59,796 nt of DNA from Staphylococcus rostri (GCF_002902145.1 NZ_PPRF01000013.1:1-59796), one strand, 5' to 3'; shown: positions 46,084 through 56,623, counted from the first letter of the stretch. Made by a program: numbers and translations. Notes: generated by a model from the letters alone, not told the origin.

Positions 46084-46592
46084 CAAGAGATAGTCAATAA
46101 ACGATGAAATTCAAGAATCGGGTTATGAGAGAAGCGTTTAGGAGTCGAGCAATGATATTAAGGTTACTGGCAGTAGCTGAGTGATGTCTGACTACGCCCT
46201 TTGGCTTGTCACACATCTACTCAGCTTTGCCGGAGCACTACAACGAAATCTTTGTTAAAAAACATTAGATTTCTGTAGTGCTCCCAAAATTAGTTGGAGT
46301 GAGGCGCCTTGGCAAGCGAGCAATCAAGAAACGATGGTATTCAAAAAAGAGGTTGTGAGAGAAGCGTTTAGGAATCGAGCAGAACCCGAGCAATGAGCAA
46401 AATTGATTCCCAAATTTTGCCGAATTGCGAAGTTCTGTCGAGAGTCCTGCTTCTCGAACACTGACAAAAAAAGCGCACAATCACAAAGGACTGTACGCTA
46501 AATGAAGGCAGCTATTTCAACTCAGCTGGAATTACAATATAAAAATAAAACTAGATACTTATAATTATCTTTCCACCACAGAAGCTGAACAA
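46084..46592 (-). repeat. dispersed intergenic repeat, copy 3 (longest)
   Basis: Reverse-strand copy of the elements at 2443-2613 and 13482-13795. Reading 46592 down to 46084 it contains the CTTCTGTGGTGG end, the AGCTGCCTTCATTT block, the outer TTTTGTC / GGCAAAA and inner TCGAGA / TCTCGA stems, the GGCGCC palindrome, the hairpin GGAGCACTACA (46232-46242) / TGTAGTGCTCC (46274-46284), the CTCAGC...GTAGC module and a second, degenerate copy of the GTTTAGGA(A/G)TCGAGCA block (46098-46155, compare 46330-46396). An open frame of 71 codons inside (46265-46480) is not supported as a gene. Positions 45920-46083 show nothing recognisable. Confidence 0.85.
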
Positions 46593-46654
46593 CTCATATA
46601 AAAAAACCAAGAAAGGGCGCACCCAATCTTGGTTTTGAAAATATAAACGATATC

Positions 46655-47257
46655 TTAACGTGAGTAGTACTCAACGATTAATTGTTCGTTGATTTCAGCT
46701 GGTAATTCGCTACGTTCAGGTAAGCGAACGAATGTACCTTTTAAGCTGTCTGCATCGAAGTCTAAGTAATCAGGAACAAAGTTGCTGATTTCAACAGATT
46801 CTGCGATGATTGCAAGTTTTTGTGATTTTTCACGAACTGCAATTTCTTGACCTGGTTTTAAAGTGTATGATGGGATGTCAACACGTTTACCGTCAACTAA
46901 GATGTGACCGTGGTTAACTAATTGACGTGCTTGACGACGTGTACGAGCTAAACCTAATGCGTATACTACAGCGTCTAAACGGCTTGCAAGTAATACCATG
47001 AAGTTTTCACCGTGTACACCACCTTGTTTACCAGCAGTGTTGAAAGTGTTACGGAATTGACGTTCAGTCATACCATATAAGTAACGTAATTTTTGTTTTT
47101 CACGTAATTGTAAACCATACTCTGATAATTTTTTACGTTGTGTAGGACCGTGTTGTCCTGGTGCATAAGGGCGTTTATCTAATTCTTTACCAGTACCTGA
47201 TAATGAAATACCTAAACGACGAGATTTTTTCCAGCTAGAACCTCTGAATCGAGCCAT
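46655..47257 (-). CDS. rpsD: 30S ribosomal protein S4
   Basis: A 200-residue primary 16S rRNA-binding protein nucleating 30S assembly. The opening [18 protein letters not shown], the S4 domain with [26 protein letters not shown] and the C-terminal EYYSR are intact. It lacks the zinc-type cysteine cluster of some S4 proteins. Monocistronic, with a strong promoter about 190 bases upstream and a structured leader in between. Ribosome site GGAGGAG. Confidence 0.98.
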   Translation of the reverse strand: MARFRGSSWKKSRRLGISLSGTGKELDKRPYAPGQHGPTQRKKLSEYGLQLREKQKLRYLYGMTERQFRNTFNTAGKQGGVHGENFMVLLASRLDAVVYALGLARTRRQARQLVNHGHILVDGKRVDIPSYTLKPGQEIAVREKSQKLAIIAESVEISNFVPDYLDFDADSLKGTFVRLPERSELPAEINEQLIVEYYSR

Positions 47258-47269
47258 AATTGACTCCTC

Positions 47270-47436
47270 CTTTTTCTTTTTTGTAGTTATGAAAAAACAA
47301 AAAAGAGTGTTAAATGCTCAATAGGATATGGTGTTTTGTGTGTCCTCGCCTCATAGCTACGGTTACACGGCACGCCCGCTTCGGGAACACTATAGCGCCT
47401 ATCAATATTTAACTGCTATTTTCGTTTATTCACACA
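47270..47436 (-). promoter_or_regulatory. structured 5' leader of rpsD (S4 autoregulatory candidate)
   Basis: The roughly 180-base untranslated leader is highly structured. TTAAAT...ATAGG near its start pairs with CCTAT...ATTTAA near its end, enclosing a GC-rich core with CCCGAAGCGGG and a GTAGCTATGAGGCGAGGAC segment. In Bacillus, rpsD is autoregulated by S4 binding its leader. Position and folding make the same likely here; no covariance test was done. Confidence 0.6.
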
Positions 47437-47442
47437 AAGTTC

Positions 47443-47470
47443 ATTGTATCATGTTACTTTCATTTGTCAA
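47443..47470 (-). promoter_or_regulatory. rpsD promoter
   Basis: On the minus strand, TTGACA (47470-47465), a 16-base spacer and TACAAT (47448-47443). Near-consensus, as expected for a ribosomal protein gene. Confidence 0.75.
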
Positions 47471-47486
47471 TGCTTAGTCCCATTTT

Positions 47487-47945
47487 TTAAACGTGTTTTT
47501 CTAAAACCTCAACAAATGCGGCTAATCCCTCTTGATCGTCTTGTGAGAAACGATTTGTAATAGGGGCATCGATATCCAACACACCAATAACATTGCCATC
47601 TTTATGAATTGGAAGGACGATCTCAGATTGGCTTGCGGCATCACATGCGATATGACCAGGGAATGCATTAACATCTGCGACACGTTGGATTTTATCTTCT
47701 TGCACAGCTGTGCCACATACACCGCTGCCAACTTGAATGTGAACGCATGCTGGTTTACCTTGGAAAGGCCCAAGAATTAACGCGCCGTCTTTCATCAGAT
47801 AGAAGCCCACCCAGTTAATTTGATCTAAGTTTTCATTTAATAAAGCAGAAGCGTTACTTAAATTTGCGATGAGATCTGTTTCGCCATCTAGTAATGCATC
47901 AAGCTGTCGTGCTAATAAGGAATAGTCTGTCTGTTTAATCGTCAT
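47487..47945 (-). CDS. free methionine-R-sulfoxide reductase (GAF domain)
   Basis: A 152-residue GAF-domain enzyme of the fRMsr (MsrC/YtsP) family. Cysteines C67, C77 and C101 have spacings of 10 and 24, identical to the catalytic cysteines 84, 94 and 118 of the E. coli enzyme. It reduces free methionine-(R)-sulfoxide with thioredoxin. Cytoplasmic. Divergent from ezrA, as in other staphylococci and in Bacillus. Confidence 0.9.
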   Translation of the reverse strand: MTIKQTDYSLLARQLDALLDGETDLIANLSNASALLNENLDQINWVGFYLMKDGALILGPFQGKPACVHIQVGSGVCGTAVQEDKIQRVADVNAFPGHIACDAASQSEIVLPIHKDGNVIGVLDIDAPITNRFSQDDQEGLAAFVEVLEKHV

Positions 47946-48119
47946 CTACTTCACTCACTTTTACTGAATTTTAAAGTTATTATAGCCTCTCTCCATTTTG
48001 AGCGCAATATTTCAAGACTGTCGTATAAATATATGAGGAAGTACTGAATTTTTTAAGATTTCGATTTAATGCGATGATAAATTACGTTATAATGGTTTTA
48101 TGTATTTAGGAGGAGAAGA

Positions 48120-49826
48120 ATGAACATGTTATTGTATATCATACTAGCGGTTATTATTATCATTTTAATTGGCATTGGTATCTTGTTCTATATGCGTTCT
48201 AATAAGCGAACAATCATTCAAGAAGCTGAAGCGCGTAGAGAAAAGCTTAACAAGTTGTCGTATGACGAAAGTTTAGAAAAGCTTAAGCAACTTCATTTGT
48301 CTGGTGAGACGAAGCAACGATATGAGTCATTGCGTAATGAATGGACGCAAGCGACAAATGATTATTTAGCGCCAGTCGATGAAAAAATTCATGAAGCTGA
48401 AGTGACGCTTGATAAGTTTAAATTCTCGCAAGCACAAGTTGAGATTGATGATGCACATGGCTTAATGGACGAATATGAAGCGAAATATCAGACGTTAACG
48501 GAACAAGCTGATGAAGTGTGCAATCTTCATCAAGAAAGTGACAAGATTTATGAAGAAACAAAAGCAAGTCATCGTAAAATGAAACGTGATGTTTTAGCGA
48601 ATCGTCATCAATTTGGTGAGGCAGCAGCACCGCTTGAACAAGAAATTGAAGCATTTGAACCTGAAATCGAACGTTATCAAGCATTAAAAGATGCGGGCGA
48701 CTATCAAGAGGCACATACGCATATTAAAGGTTTAAATGATGACATCACGTTTTTACAACAAGATATGAAGGAAATTCCAGACTTAATTCGTGAAGCGCAA
48801 AAAGAATTACCTGGACAGTTCCAAGACTTAAAATATGGTGTACGCGACTTGAAAGTGGAAGGTTACGACTTAGACCATGTCAAAGTGGATAGTACCTTAC
48901 AAAGCTTGAAAACAGAATTGAGTTTTGTTGAACCAATGATCAGCAAGTTAGAACTTGATTCAGCCAATCAAAAATTGGAAGAAATCAATAATCAACTTGA
49001 CGTGATGTACGATTTAATTGAGCATGAAGTCAAATCTAAAAATGCGGTTGAAGAATCTAAAGAACGTATTACAGATGAGTTGTTCCATGCTAAAGATATG
49101 AACTACACACTCCAAACAGAAATTGAATATGTGCGTGAAAACTACTACATCAATGAGAGTGATGTTCAGAACGTACGCCAGTTTGAAAACGAAATTCAAA
49201 ACTTAATTGCTGTATATGATGAGATTTTATCGGAAATGTCAAAATCAGCAGTACGTTATAGCGAAGTACAAGATAACTTGAAATACATTGAAGATCACGT
49301 AGCAGTCATCAATGAAAAACAAGAAAAATTACAAAATCATCTCATCTCATTACGAGAAGATGAAGCAGAGGCGGAAGAACATATTTTACGTGTTCAAAGT
49401 AAGAAAGAAGAAATTTATCGTCGCTTGCTTGCATCTAACTTAACAAGTGTGCCAGAACGCTTTATCATTTTGAAAAATGAGATTGATTATGAAGTGCGTG
49501 ACGTGAACAAACGTTTCAGCGAGCGTCCAATCAATGTACAACAATTGAAAGATAAGGTTAACAAAGTGGTACTTCAAATGAATAAATTTGAAGATGAAGC
49601 GAACGACGTATTAATTAATGCCGTGTATGCTGAAAAATTAATTCAATATGGTAACAGATATCGTAAAGATAACCATGAATTAGATAAGAGCTTAAATGAA
49701 GCAGAACGCTTATTCAAAAATAATCGTTATAAGCGCTCAAGTGAGATTTCAGAACAAGCACTTGAACGTGTAGAGCCGGGAATCAGTCAACATATTGAGC
49801 GTGAAGTAATGGCGCAACAGTCATAA
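48120..49826 (+). CDS. ezrA: septation ring regulator EzrA
   Basis: A 568-residue protein with one N-terminal transmembrane helix (about 3-25) and a long cytoplasmic spectrin-like coiled-coil region, the EzrA architecture. EzrA links FtsZ to the membrane and to penicillin-binding proteins and controls Z-ring formation. A TATAAT lies at 48088-48093. The start has AGGAGGAG before ATG 48120; an ATG two codons in is an alternative. The usual neighbour of nifZ-thiI. Confidence 0.95.
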   Translation: MNMLLYIILAVIIIILIGIGILFYMRSNKRTIIQEAEARREKLNKLSYDESLEKLKQLHLSGETKQRYESLRNEWTQATNDYLAPVDEKIHEAEVTLDKFKFSQAQVEIDDAHGLMDEYEAKYQTLTEQADEVCNLHQESDKIYEETKASHRKMKRDVLANRHQFGEAAAPLEQEIEAFEPEIERYQALKDAGDYQEAHTHIKGLNDDITFLQQDMKEIPDLIREAQKELPGQFQDLKYGVRDLKVEGYDLDHVKVDSTLQSLKTELSFVEPMISKLELDSANQKLEEINNQLDVMYDLIEHEVKSKNAVEESKERITDELFHAKDMNYTLQTEIEYVRENYYINESDVQNVRQFENEIQNLIAVYDEILSEMSKSAVRYSEVQDNLKYIEDHVAVINEKQEKLQNHLISLREDEAEAEEHILRVQSKKEEIYRRLLASNLTSVPERFIILKNEIDYEVRDVNKRFSERPINVQQLKDKVNKVVLQMNKFEDEANDVLINAVYAEKLIQYGNRYRKDNHELDKSLNEAERLFKNNRYKRSSEISEQALERVEPGISQHIEREVMAQQS

Positions 49827-49977
49827 ATCAAAGATAACCATGATGTGTAATTGAGCATCGTGGTTATTTTTTAATATCTGAAAAAGTGACATGTGTATTT
49901 TGAAATTTTTAGCTATTCATTTTAATCATAGTTATAGTACAATGTAGTAATGATTAATGAATGAAGGAGTCCTAGCG

Positions 49978-51114
49978 ATGTTATATTTTGATAATGCGGC
50001 AACGACACAGCCTGATGCTTCTGTGTTAGACAGTTATGTGAAGGTGAATCAGCAGTTTTATTTTAATCCGAATAGTCCACATGACAAAGGTGTGGAAGCG
50101 GGGCGTTTGCTACAACAAGCACGTACACAAATTAAAACGACGCTACAGCTGCAAGATGAAACTGTGATTTTCACAAGTGGTGCAACAGAATCTAATAATA
50201 TGGCGCTAAAAGGTGCGGCGTATCAAAAGAAACATTTTGGTCGTACGTTGATTACGTCTGTGTTAGAGCATCCATCTGTTCTAGAAGTGATGCGTGCATT
50301 GGAAACAGAGGGCTTTACATTGAAATATGTGAATGTAACGAAAGAAGGACGTATTGATTTAGAACACTTAAAGTCATTGATGTCTTCAGATGTGATATTG
50401 CTGACATGTATGCAAGTCAATAATATTATGGGGCAAGTGCAACCGATTGCTGAAATTGTAGACATATTGAAAGACTATCCGAAAGTACATTTTCACGTAG
50501 ATGCTGTGCAAGCGATGGGCAAGTTTCCATTGGTTACAAACGGTGTAGATAGCATTGCGCTTAGTGGTCATAAATTTAATGGCTTGAAAGGGCAAGGCGT
50601 ACTGATTTTGAAAAACATGCACAACATTCAACCGATTATTCATGGTGGTGGTCAGGAATTTGCATTGCGCAGTGGTACCGTGAATGTGCCGATGGATGTT
50701 GCTTGTGCAAAAGCCATTCGTTTAGCGGAAGATCATCGTCAAGCCATGATGCGCGAATTGGCAGAGGTGAACCGTCAAATCAGAGCGTTTGTTGCACAAC
50801 ATCCGGGCGTCTATATTAATTCACCTGATGATGCCTCACCGCATATTTTAAACATTGCTTTTCCAGGCGTACGTGGTGAAGTGCTCGTCAATGCATTTTC
50901 AAAATTAGGTGTGATGATTTCAACAACAAGTGCCTGTTCATCTAAGCATGCCAAAGTCAATGAAGTACTGCAGGCAATGGGCATTTCAACATCTCGCATT
51001 TTAGGAAGTATCCGTTTATCCTTCGATTACAATACAAAACAAACAGATGTCAAAGCATTTCAACAAGCATTTGACACAGTCTATGAAGAAGTTAAGGAGC
51101 TGCTAGAACAATGA
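49978..51114 (+). CDS. nifZ: cysteine desulfurase, NifZ type
   Basis: A 378-residue class V PLP enzyme. The Schiff-base lysine is K199 in SGHKFNG and the persulfide cysteine C320 in STTSACSSK. It transfers cysteine sulfur to ThiI for 4-thiouridine at tRNA position 8. It overlaps thiI by four bases (ATGA), and this dedicated pair replaces IscS-ThiI of enterobacteria. ATG 49978 has AAGGAG eight bases upstream; an open frame from 49957 is less likely. Confidence 0.93.
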   Translation: MLYFDNAATTQPDASVLDSYVKVNQQFYFNPNSPHDKGVEAGRLLQQARTQIKTTLQLQDETVIFTSGATESNNMALKGAAYQKKHFGRTLITSVLEHPSVLEVMRALETEGFTLKYVNVTKEGRIDLEHLKSLMSSDVILLTCMQVNNIMGQVQPIAEIVDILKDYPKVHFHVDAVQAMGKFPLVTNGVDSIALSGHKFNGLKGQGVLILKNMHNIQPIIHGGGQEFALRSGTVNVPMDVACAKAIRLAEDHRQAMMRELAEVNRQIRAFVAQHPGVYINSPDDASPHILNIAFPGVRGEVLVNAFSKLGVMISTTSACSSKHAKVNEVLQAMGISTSRILGSIRLSFDYNTKQTDVKAFQQAFDTVYEEVKELLEQ

Positions 51115-52331
51115 TATATGATCATATTCTCGTAAGATATGGAGAACTTACATTAAAAGGTGGAAACCGTAAAGTATTCGTCAACCAATTACGTTCAAAC
51201 GTAAAACGTGCGTTAATGCCATTACAAGGCTATGAAGTGAAAGCAAATCGTGACCGTATGTATATCAAGCTAGAACCACAAGCAGATGTTGAAGAAATGA
51301 TGTCACGAATTTCAAAAGTGTTCGGTGTCCATTCGATTAGTCCGGTACTCAAAATTGACAAAACAATGGAAGCAGTCTATGAACACGCTGATCAGTTCGC
51401 TCAAAACTATGCTGAAGGCGAGAGCTTCAAAGTAGAAGTAAAGCGTAGCGACAAGCAATTTGAATATGAAACTTTCGCAATTCAACGCATGGTTGGTGGC
51501 GAAGTATTGAAAAACGTACCAGGCTTACACGTTGATGTACGTAACCCAAACCATCAAATTATGGTAGAAGTCCGCTTAGATGCGATTTACATGTACGATC
51601 GCAATATCCAAGCAATCGGCGGTTTACCAGTTGGTACAGGTGGCAAAACATTATTAATGCTATCAGGTGGTATTGATTCGCCAGTCGCAGGTATGGAAGT
51701 GATGCGTCGCGGTGTAACAATTGAAGCGATTCATTTCCACAGTCCACCATTTACAAGTGAAAAAGCCAAACAGAAAGTCATTGAATTGACGCGTATTATG
51801 GCGGAACGTGTAGGGAATATCAAGTTGCATATCGTGCCGTTTACTGAAGTTCAAAAACAAATCCATAAGGTCGTTCATGAGCGTTACACAATGACATCAA
51901 CACGTCGTATGATGTTACGCATTGCTGATAAAGTGGCACATCAAATCGAAGCAGATGCGATTGTGAATGGTGAAAACCTCGGTCAAGTTGCCAGCCAAAC
52001 TTTAAAGAGTATGTATGCGATTAATGCCGTAACATCAACACCTATTTTACGTCCATTATTGTCGCTCGATAAGGAAGAGATTGTCGCAAAGGCAAAAGCG
52101 ATTGGTACGTTCGAAACATCGATTCAACCGTATGAAGATTGTTGTACAATTTTCACACCAAAACATCCGGTGACAGAACCACAATACGACAAAGTCTTAA
52201 AATATGAATCTGGATTTGATTTTGAAGATATGTTGAACGATGCCGTTGCAAATATTGAAACACTCGTGATAGATAAGAATTACCAAGTACAACAAGAAGC
52301 TGAAACAACTTGGGGAGACGACTTATTCTAA
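51111..52331 (+). CDS. thiI: tRNA 4-thiouridine synthase ThiI
   Basis: A 406-residue enzyme with an N-terminal ferredoxin-like/THUMP RNA-binding region (about 1-165) and a PP-loop ATPase with SGGIDS at 185-190. The rhodanese domain of E. coli ThiI is absent, typical of Bacilli, so it relies on NifZ for persulfide. Cys residues in YEDCCTIF (about 344-345) may carry sulfur. Starts inside the nifZ stop codon. Confidence 0.95.
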   Translation: MIYDHILVRYGELTLKGGNRKVFVNQLRSNVKRALMPLQGYEVKANRDRMYIKLEPQADVEEMMSRISKVFGVHSISPVLKIDKTMEAVYEHADQFAQNYAEGESFKVEVKRSDKQFEYETFAIQRMVGGEVLKNVPGLHVDVRNPNHQIMVEVRLDAIYMYDRNIQAIGGLPVGTGGKTLLMLSGGIDSPVAGMEVMRRGVTIEAIHFHSPPFTSEKAKQKVIELTRIMAERVGNIKLHIVPFTEVQKQIHKVVHERYTMTSTRRMMLRIADKVAHQIEADAIVNGENLGQVASQTLKSMYAINAVTSTPILRPLLSLDKEEIVAKAKAIGTFETSIQPYEDCCTIFTPKHPVTEPQYDKVLKYESGFDFEDMLNDAVANIETLVIDKNYQVQQEAETTWGDDLF

Positions 52332-52361
52332 AATAGATAACCAATAAAAGGGGATGGTTAC

Positions 52362-53129
52362 ATGTTGATGGAATGGGATTGGACAATAATCCTTGTTATT
52401 ATTGCGTTTGGTTTTTTAGCAGCTTTTATTGATGCGGTTGTTGGTGGTGGCGGTTTAATTTCGATTCCGGCATTGCTCGCAATCGGCTTGCCACCTGCCA
52501 CGGCGCTCGGAACAAATAAACTTGCGAGCGCATTCGGTTCGTTAACAAGTGCGCTTCGTTATTTACGTTCTGGCAAAGTCGATTTGAAAATCGTCGCCAA
52601 ACTATTTCCGTTGTCATTTGTCGCGTCCATATGCGGTGCGATATTAGCCGTCTATTTACCGGCAGAATTACTGAAACCTTTAGTCATTGTCATTCTAACG
52701 TGCGTATTGATTTATACAGTGATGAAAAAAGATTGGGGTAGCATTCGTACATATCAAAGACTATCACTAACTAAGTTGATTTTATTCGTTGGTGTTATCG
52801 TGCTTATCGGCTTTTATGACGGATTTTTAGGTGGCGGCACAGGATCATTTTTAATGTTTGCCTTTTTAATCATTGGTTTTGACTTTTTAAGTGCAGCAGG
52901 CAATGCTAAAGTGTTAAACTTTGCCTTTAACTTTGGGGCATTATTGTTATTTATCTACCTTGGTCATGTAAACTTTGTTATTGGTTTAAGTATGGCGGCG
53001 AGCATGATTGTCGGCTCGTATGTTGGCGCATGGTTTGCACTCAAATATGGCGTCGGATATGTCAAAGTGCTGTTTGTCGTCGTCACATCGATTTTAATTG
53101 TTAAAAACTTTATAGATTATTTTTTTTAG
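52362..53129 (+). CDS. TauE/SafE family sulfite exporter-like permease
   Basis: A 255-residue membrane protein with about seven to eight helices. The two half-repeats GxGGGLISIPALLAIGLPPATALGTNK and FLGGGTGSFLMFAFL...NAKVLNF carry the family's glycine motifs. Members export small organic or sulfur-containing anions. Its place 30 bases after the sulfur-trafficking nifZ-thiI pair hints at a sulfur role, but the substrate is unproven. Ribosome site AAGGGGATGG. Confidence 0.87.
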   Translation: MLMEWDWTIILVIIAFGFLAAFIDAVVGGGGLISIPALLAIGLPPATALGTNKLASAFGSLTSALRYLRSGKVDLKIVAKLFPLSFVASICGAILAVYLPAELLKPLVIVILTCVLIYTVMKKDWGSIRTYQRLSLTKLILFVGVIVLIGFYDGFLGGGTGSFLMFAFLIIGFDFLSAAGNAKVLNFAFNFGALLLFIYLGHVNFVIGLSMAASMIVGSYVGAWFALKYGVGYVKVLFVVVTSILIVKNFIDYFF

Positions 53130-53144
53130 TAACTATTGAAAAGG

Positions 53145-53173
53145 TCTCTCATCATAATTTGAGAGATTTTTTT
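53145..53173 (+). terminator. terminator after the exporter gene
   Basis: TCTCTCA pairs with TGAGAGA, followed by a T run. Confidence 0.8.
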
Positions 53174-53190
53174 ATTTGGCAAAAAACATG

Positions 53191-53245
53191 AGGTTGGGAC
53201 ACCGTTTATCGGTTTCCCAGTGCTTAAATATATTGTGTCCCAGCC
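53191..53245 (+). repeat. GGGAC-class hairpin
   Basis: AGGTTGGGACAC (53191-53202) pairs with GTGTCCCAGCC (53235-53245) around a 32-base loop that itself contains TATCGG. It lies just behind a normal terminator, so it is unlikely to be needed for termination. Confidence 0.75.
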
Positions 53246-53329
53246 CCAAGTTAATATGATATGAATAGTACAAATTGAAAAAGGTTTGTTATGATAAAAG
53301 AAATTAATTTTAAAGGAGTGGGTAGAAAT

Positions 53330-54316
53330 ATGTCAAAACGTATTGTTGCAATCATACTTGCGTCAGTCATTGTGCTAAGTGGCATTTTAATGAGCGCAGT
53401 CACAACGGTTGCTTCATCATTTTTTGAAAAGAACATCTCGATGATGGATGATGCGCAGAGTGTGGTTGTTAAAGAAGGCAACAGTGCAAAACAAATTGCA
53501 GAAGTCTCTGTAAAAGGGGAAATCATTGATGTGGGTACGGGAGGTTTATTTGGAGCGGATGGATATAATCATCAAGCAGCACTTAAACAATTGGATACTA
53601 TTAAACGAGACGACACAATTAAAGGTGTCATGTTAACGGTTAATAGTCCAGGTGGTAGTACCTATGCCAGTGATGAACTGTATCAAAAGTTAAAAGAAGT
53701 AAAAGATGCGGGTAAAAAAGTTTACGTTCAAATGGAAACGATGGCAGCATCTGGTGGTTACTATATTTCTGCACCAGCCGATAAAATCTATGCAGGGCCG
53801 CAAACAATCACAGGCTCAATCGGTGTGATTTCAGAGTCCATTGATTATTCTGAATTACTGGGCAACTTAGGTGTTAAAACGAATACGATTAAATCAGGTG
53901 AACACAAAGATATTATGAGCCCTTCAAAAGAAATGACACCAGAAGAACGCGAGATTTTACAATCGATTAATAAAGATAGTTACGACCAATTTATTAATGT
54001 GATTGTGAAAGGCCGTCATATGTCAGAATCTAAAGTACGTCAACTTGCTGATGGCCGTATTTACAGTGCACAACAAGCGAAAAATAACGGCTTGGTTGAT
54101 GAGATTGGCTATAAAGATGCAGCAATTAAAGACTTGAAAAAGGCTATAAATGCTAAAGATGCGCAGGTAATTAGTTTTGACGAATCAGAAGCCGGGTTGA
54201 GTTCATTATTCGGTTTAAAAAGTTTCTTCAATGGCATTCGTGCAGATGTAGAACAAGTCAAATCTATTTTGCATAACGATTCTCAAACAAGACCGATGTA
54301 TAAATACGAAGGGTAG
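53330..54316 (+). CDS. sppA: signal peptide peptidase SppA
   Basis: A 328-residue membrane-anchored S49 serine protease. The nucleophile is Ser141 in MAASGGYYIS and the general base Lys193 in SGEHKD; the 52-residue spacing equals that of Bacillus SppA (147/199). An N-terminal helix (about 4-26) anchors it with the catalytic part outside. It degrades leftover signal peptides and aids membrane stress tolerance. I chose ATG 53330 after AAAGGAGTGG; an in-frame ATG at 53291 would add 13 residues and is possible. Confidence 0.92.
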   Translation: MSKRIVAIILASVIVLSGILMSAVTTVASSFFEKNISMMDDAQSVVVKEGNSAKQIAEVSVKGEIIDVGTGGLFGADGYNHQAALKQLDTIKRDDTIKGVMLTVNSPGGSTYASDELYQKLKEVKDAGKKVYVQMETMAASGGYYISAPADKIYAGPQTITGSIGVISESIDYSELLGNLGVKTNTIKSGEHKDIMSPSKEMTPEEREILQSINKDSYDQFINVIVKGRHMSESKVRQLADGRIYSAQQAKNNGLVDEIGYKDAAIKDLKKAINAKDAQVISFDESEAGLSSLFGLKSFFNGIRADVEQVKSILHNDSQTRPMYKYEG

Positions 54317-54325
54317 GTGTTTTGA

Positions 54326-54937
54326 ATGACTGAAATGCATAACATGACAAACGCCAATCCAACCGGTCAACGACAACACAGGGCAACATCTGTAACGACG
54401 CCTTTATCTATGAGTCAATATGAGTTGGATGCCTTTTTATATGCAGGCTTTGGTCGTCGTTTCTTTAGTTACGTCATTGACATTATTATTTTATGGGCGA
54501 TTACACAACTTATTTTGACGCCAATCTTTGCATTGACAGGTATGGATGAATGGCAATTATGGATTTCCTATTTTAATGTTGCCAATGTATTAAAAGCATT
54601 ACTGTATTTTGCTTATTTTGTGTTAATGACACGCTATTTCCAACAAACCTTAGGAAAAATGATTTTAGGAATTAAAGTATACACAGATGAGATTACAGCT
54701 TTATCATGGTCTGATGTGTTAATGCGAGAATGGATCGGTCGCATTATTTCGAATGTGATGATGGGCTTACCATATTTAGCAGTTATTTTCACACCGAAAC
54801 ATATAGGCGTGCATGATTATTTTGCGGATACGGTGGTCGTAAAACAAAAGTATCTCAAACATATTCAAGCTTCTAAAAATCAAATGCGTGCGAATGACAC
54901 ACAAAATCGTTATAATAGTGAGGAATTGTATCAATAA
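54326..54937 (+). CDS. RDD family membrane protein
   Basis: A 203-residue protein with three or four hydrophobic segments (about 52-72, 85-105 and 145-165). The RDD-type block GFGRRFFSYVIDIIILWAI lies at about 47-65, with TLGKMILGIKV later. RDD proteins have been linked to ion transport and are often coupled to SppA. It starts 10 bases after sppA, so the pair is an operon. Function unproven. Confidence 0.87.
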   Translation: MTEMHNMTNANPTGQRQHRATSVTTPLSMSQYELDAFLYAGFGRRFFSYVIDIIILWAITQLILTPIFALTGMDEWQLWISYFNVANVLKALLYFAYFVLMTRYFQQTLGKMILGIKVYTDEITALSWSDVLMREWIGRIISNVMMGLPYLAVIFTPKHIGVHDYFADTVVVKQKYLKHIQASKNQMRANDTQNRYNSEELYQ

Positions 54938-54949
54938 GGAGGAAAACAA

Positions 54950-55444
54950 TTGACACAAATTACATTTAAACAAACACCCGTAAATTTATTAGGTGACGAA
55001 GTGAAAGTCAACGATCAAGCACCTGATTTCACAGTAGTAGATCAAGGATTAAACCCTGTAACTTTAGCTGATTATGCAGGTAAAAAGAAATTGATCAGTG
55101 TTGTACCATCGATTGATACAGGCGTATGTGATCAACAAACACGTCAATTTAACGAAGCAGCAAATGACGAAGATGGTTACGTTTTAACAATTTCAGCAGA
55201 CTTACCATTTGCACAAAAAAGATGGTGTGCAAGCAATGGTTTAGATAATGTCATTACATTAAGTGACTACCAAACACATTCATTTGCGAAAAACTATGGT
55301 GTGTTAATGGAAGGGTTAATGCTATTAGCAAGAGCGGTATTCGTATTAGATGAAAATAACAAAGTTGTCTATAAAGAAATCGTCCCAGAAGGCACTGATT
55401 TCCCTAATTTTGATGCGGCATTAGAAGCGTATCGCAATATTTAA
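54950..55444 (+). CDS. tpx: thiol peroxidase
   Basis: A 164-residue atypical 2-Cys peroxiredoxin. The peroxidatic cysteine is C60 in DTGVCDQQT and the resolving C93 in KRWCASNG, the usual Tpx spacing. It reduces hydrogen and lipid peroxides using thioredoxin. It starts at TTG 54950, 12 bases after the RDD stop, behind a very strong AAGGAGGAAAAC; no ATG is in range. A GAGG/CTC terminator follows. Confidence 0.95.
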   Translation: MTQITFKQTPVNLLGDEVKVNDQAPDFTVVDQGLNPVTLADYAGKKKLISVVPSIDTGVCDQQTRQFNEAANDEDGYVLTISADLPFAQKRWCASNGLDNVITLSDYQTHSFAKNYGVLMEGLMLLARAVFVLDENNKVVYKEIVPEGTDFPNFDAALEAYRNI

Positions 55445-55520
55445 TTGAATGTATAAGAGCGTTAGAGACGTATTAAGAAGTTGTCGAACTATATGATATT
55501 AACGTCTTGAAAGCTGTGAT

Positions 55521-55568
55521 AAGGTTGAGGCAATGCGATTGTTGTGCTTGTCTCAGCCTTCTTTTTTT
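55521..55568 (+). terminator. terminator downstream of tpx
   Basis: AAGGTTGAG pairs with CTCAGCCTT, followed by TTTTTTT. It lies about 80 bases after the tpx stop. Confidence 0.78.
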
Positions 55569-55684
55569 ATTATGCTAGAAATATGGCGTGTCATCACGCT
55601 GATTGATAGAAGCTGTATACATGAGATTTTCTAGCATTATTGTTAAGATAAAAATATAGATTAGAATTTGAAAGGGCGTAACTT

Positions 55685-56623
55685 ATGACACAATCACCGT
55701 CAATCATGGAGCAATTGTTTCAAAAACTCGATGAAAAGACTAAATCATTAAATGAAGAAAATGGGCAAAGTTTTATTGAAAATTTAGGATTAGCTATGGA
55801 ATATTTTTATACAACAGAGCGATCATTGTTGGAACAAGCATCATTCCAAGACAGACGTAAAGCATTTCAATTTGCCTATTTAAGTCAATTACAACAAGAA
55901 GAAGTGCAAGCGAACCATCAAATCACACCAGATAGTATTGGGCTTGTTGTTGGGTTCTTAATGTCCCAATTTGAACCAGACGCATCAGCCATGCATATTG
56001 CTGATTTGGGAAGTGGGTCAGGTCATCTGAGTGCGACAATTCATGATGTACTAAAAGATGTGACGATGATGCACCATCTAGTAGAAGTTGATCCTGTATT
56101 ATCACGTGTAAGTATCCACTTGGCAAACTTCTTGGAAATACCGTTTGATGTCTATCCGCAAGACGCAATCATGCCATTACCATTTGAGGATGCAGATGTG
56201 GTCGTGGGTGACTTACCAATCGGTTATTATCCAGTAGATGAACGTAGTCATGATATGCAATTAGGTTTTGATGAAGGACATAGCTATGCGCATTATTTAA
56301 TGATTGAACAAGCGATTGCAGCATTAAAGCCATCTGGTTACGCATTTTTAGTCGTACCAACTCAACTTTTTGAAGGCGAACATGTGAAACAGTTGGAAAA
56401 TTTCATTGCTACAGAAACAGAGATGCAAGCATTTTTAAACTTACCTGCGAACTTATTCAAAAATAAAAATGCACAAAAATCAATTCTTGTGCTACAACGT
56501 AAAGAGCAAGGTAAAACTAAGCCTGTCGAGGTTTTTCTAGCCAATATCCCTGATTTTAAGAGCCCACAATTATTCCAAAACTTCTTAGCGGAATTACAAA
56601 CATGGCGTTCTGAAAATCATTAA
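55685..56623 (+). CDS. class I SAM methyltransferase, YtxK-like
   Basis: A 312-residue N6-methyltransferase-type protein. SAM motif I is IADLGSGSGHLSATI. Where DNA/protein N6-methylases carry (D/N)PPY it reads GDLPIGYYP. Located directly before ackA, as Bacillus ytxK is, where no DNA target is known. No recognition domain or restriction partner is present, so it is not a restriction-modification enzyme. Substrate unknown. ATG with AAAGGGCG upstream. Confidence 0.87.
   Translation: MTQSPSIMEQLFQKLDEKTKSLNEENGQSFIENLGLAMEYFYTTERSLLEQASFQDRRKAFQFAYLSQLQQEEVQANHQITPDSIGLVVGFLMSQFEPDASAMHIADLGSGSGHLSATIHDVLKDVTMMHHLVEVDPVLSRVSIHLANFLEIPFDVYPQDAIMPLPFEDADVVVGDLPIGYYPVDERSHDMQLGFDEGHSYAHYLMIEQAIAALKPSGYAFLVVPTQLFEGEHVKQLENFIATETEMQAFLNLPANLFKNKNAQKSILVLQRKEQGKTKPVEVFLANIPDFKSPQLFQNFLAELQTWRSENH

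Noticed and set aside
55685..56623. DNA methyltransferase of a restriction-modification system
   Set aside because: No target-recognition domain, no restriction gene nearby, and the position is that of ytxK beside ackA.
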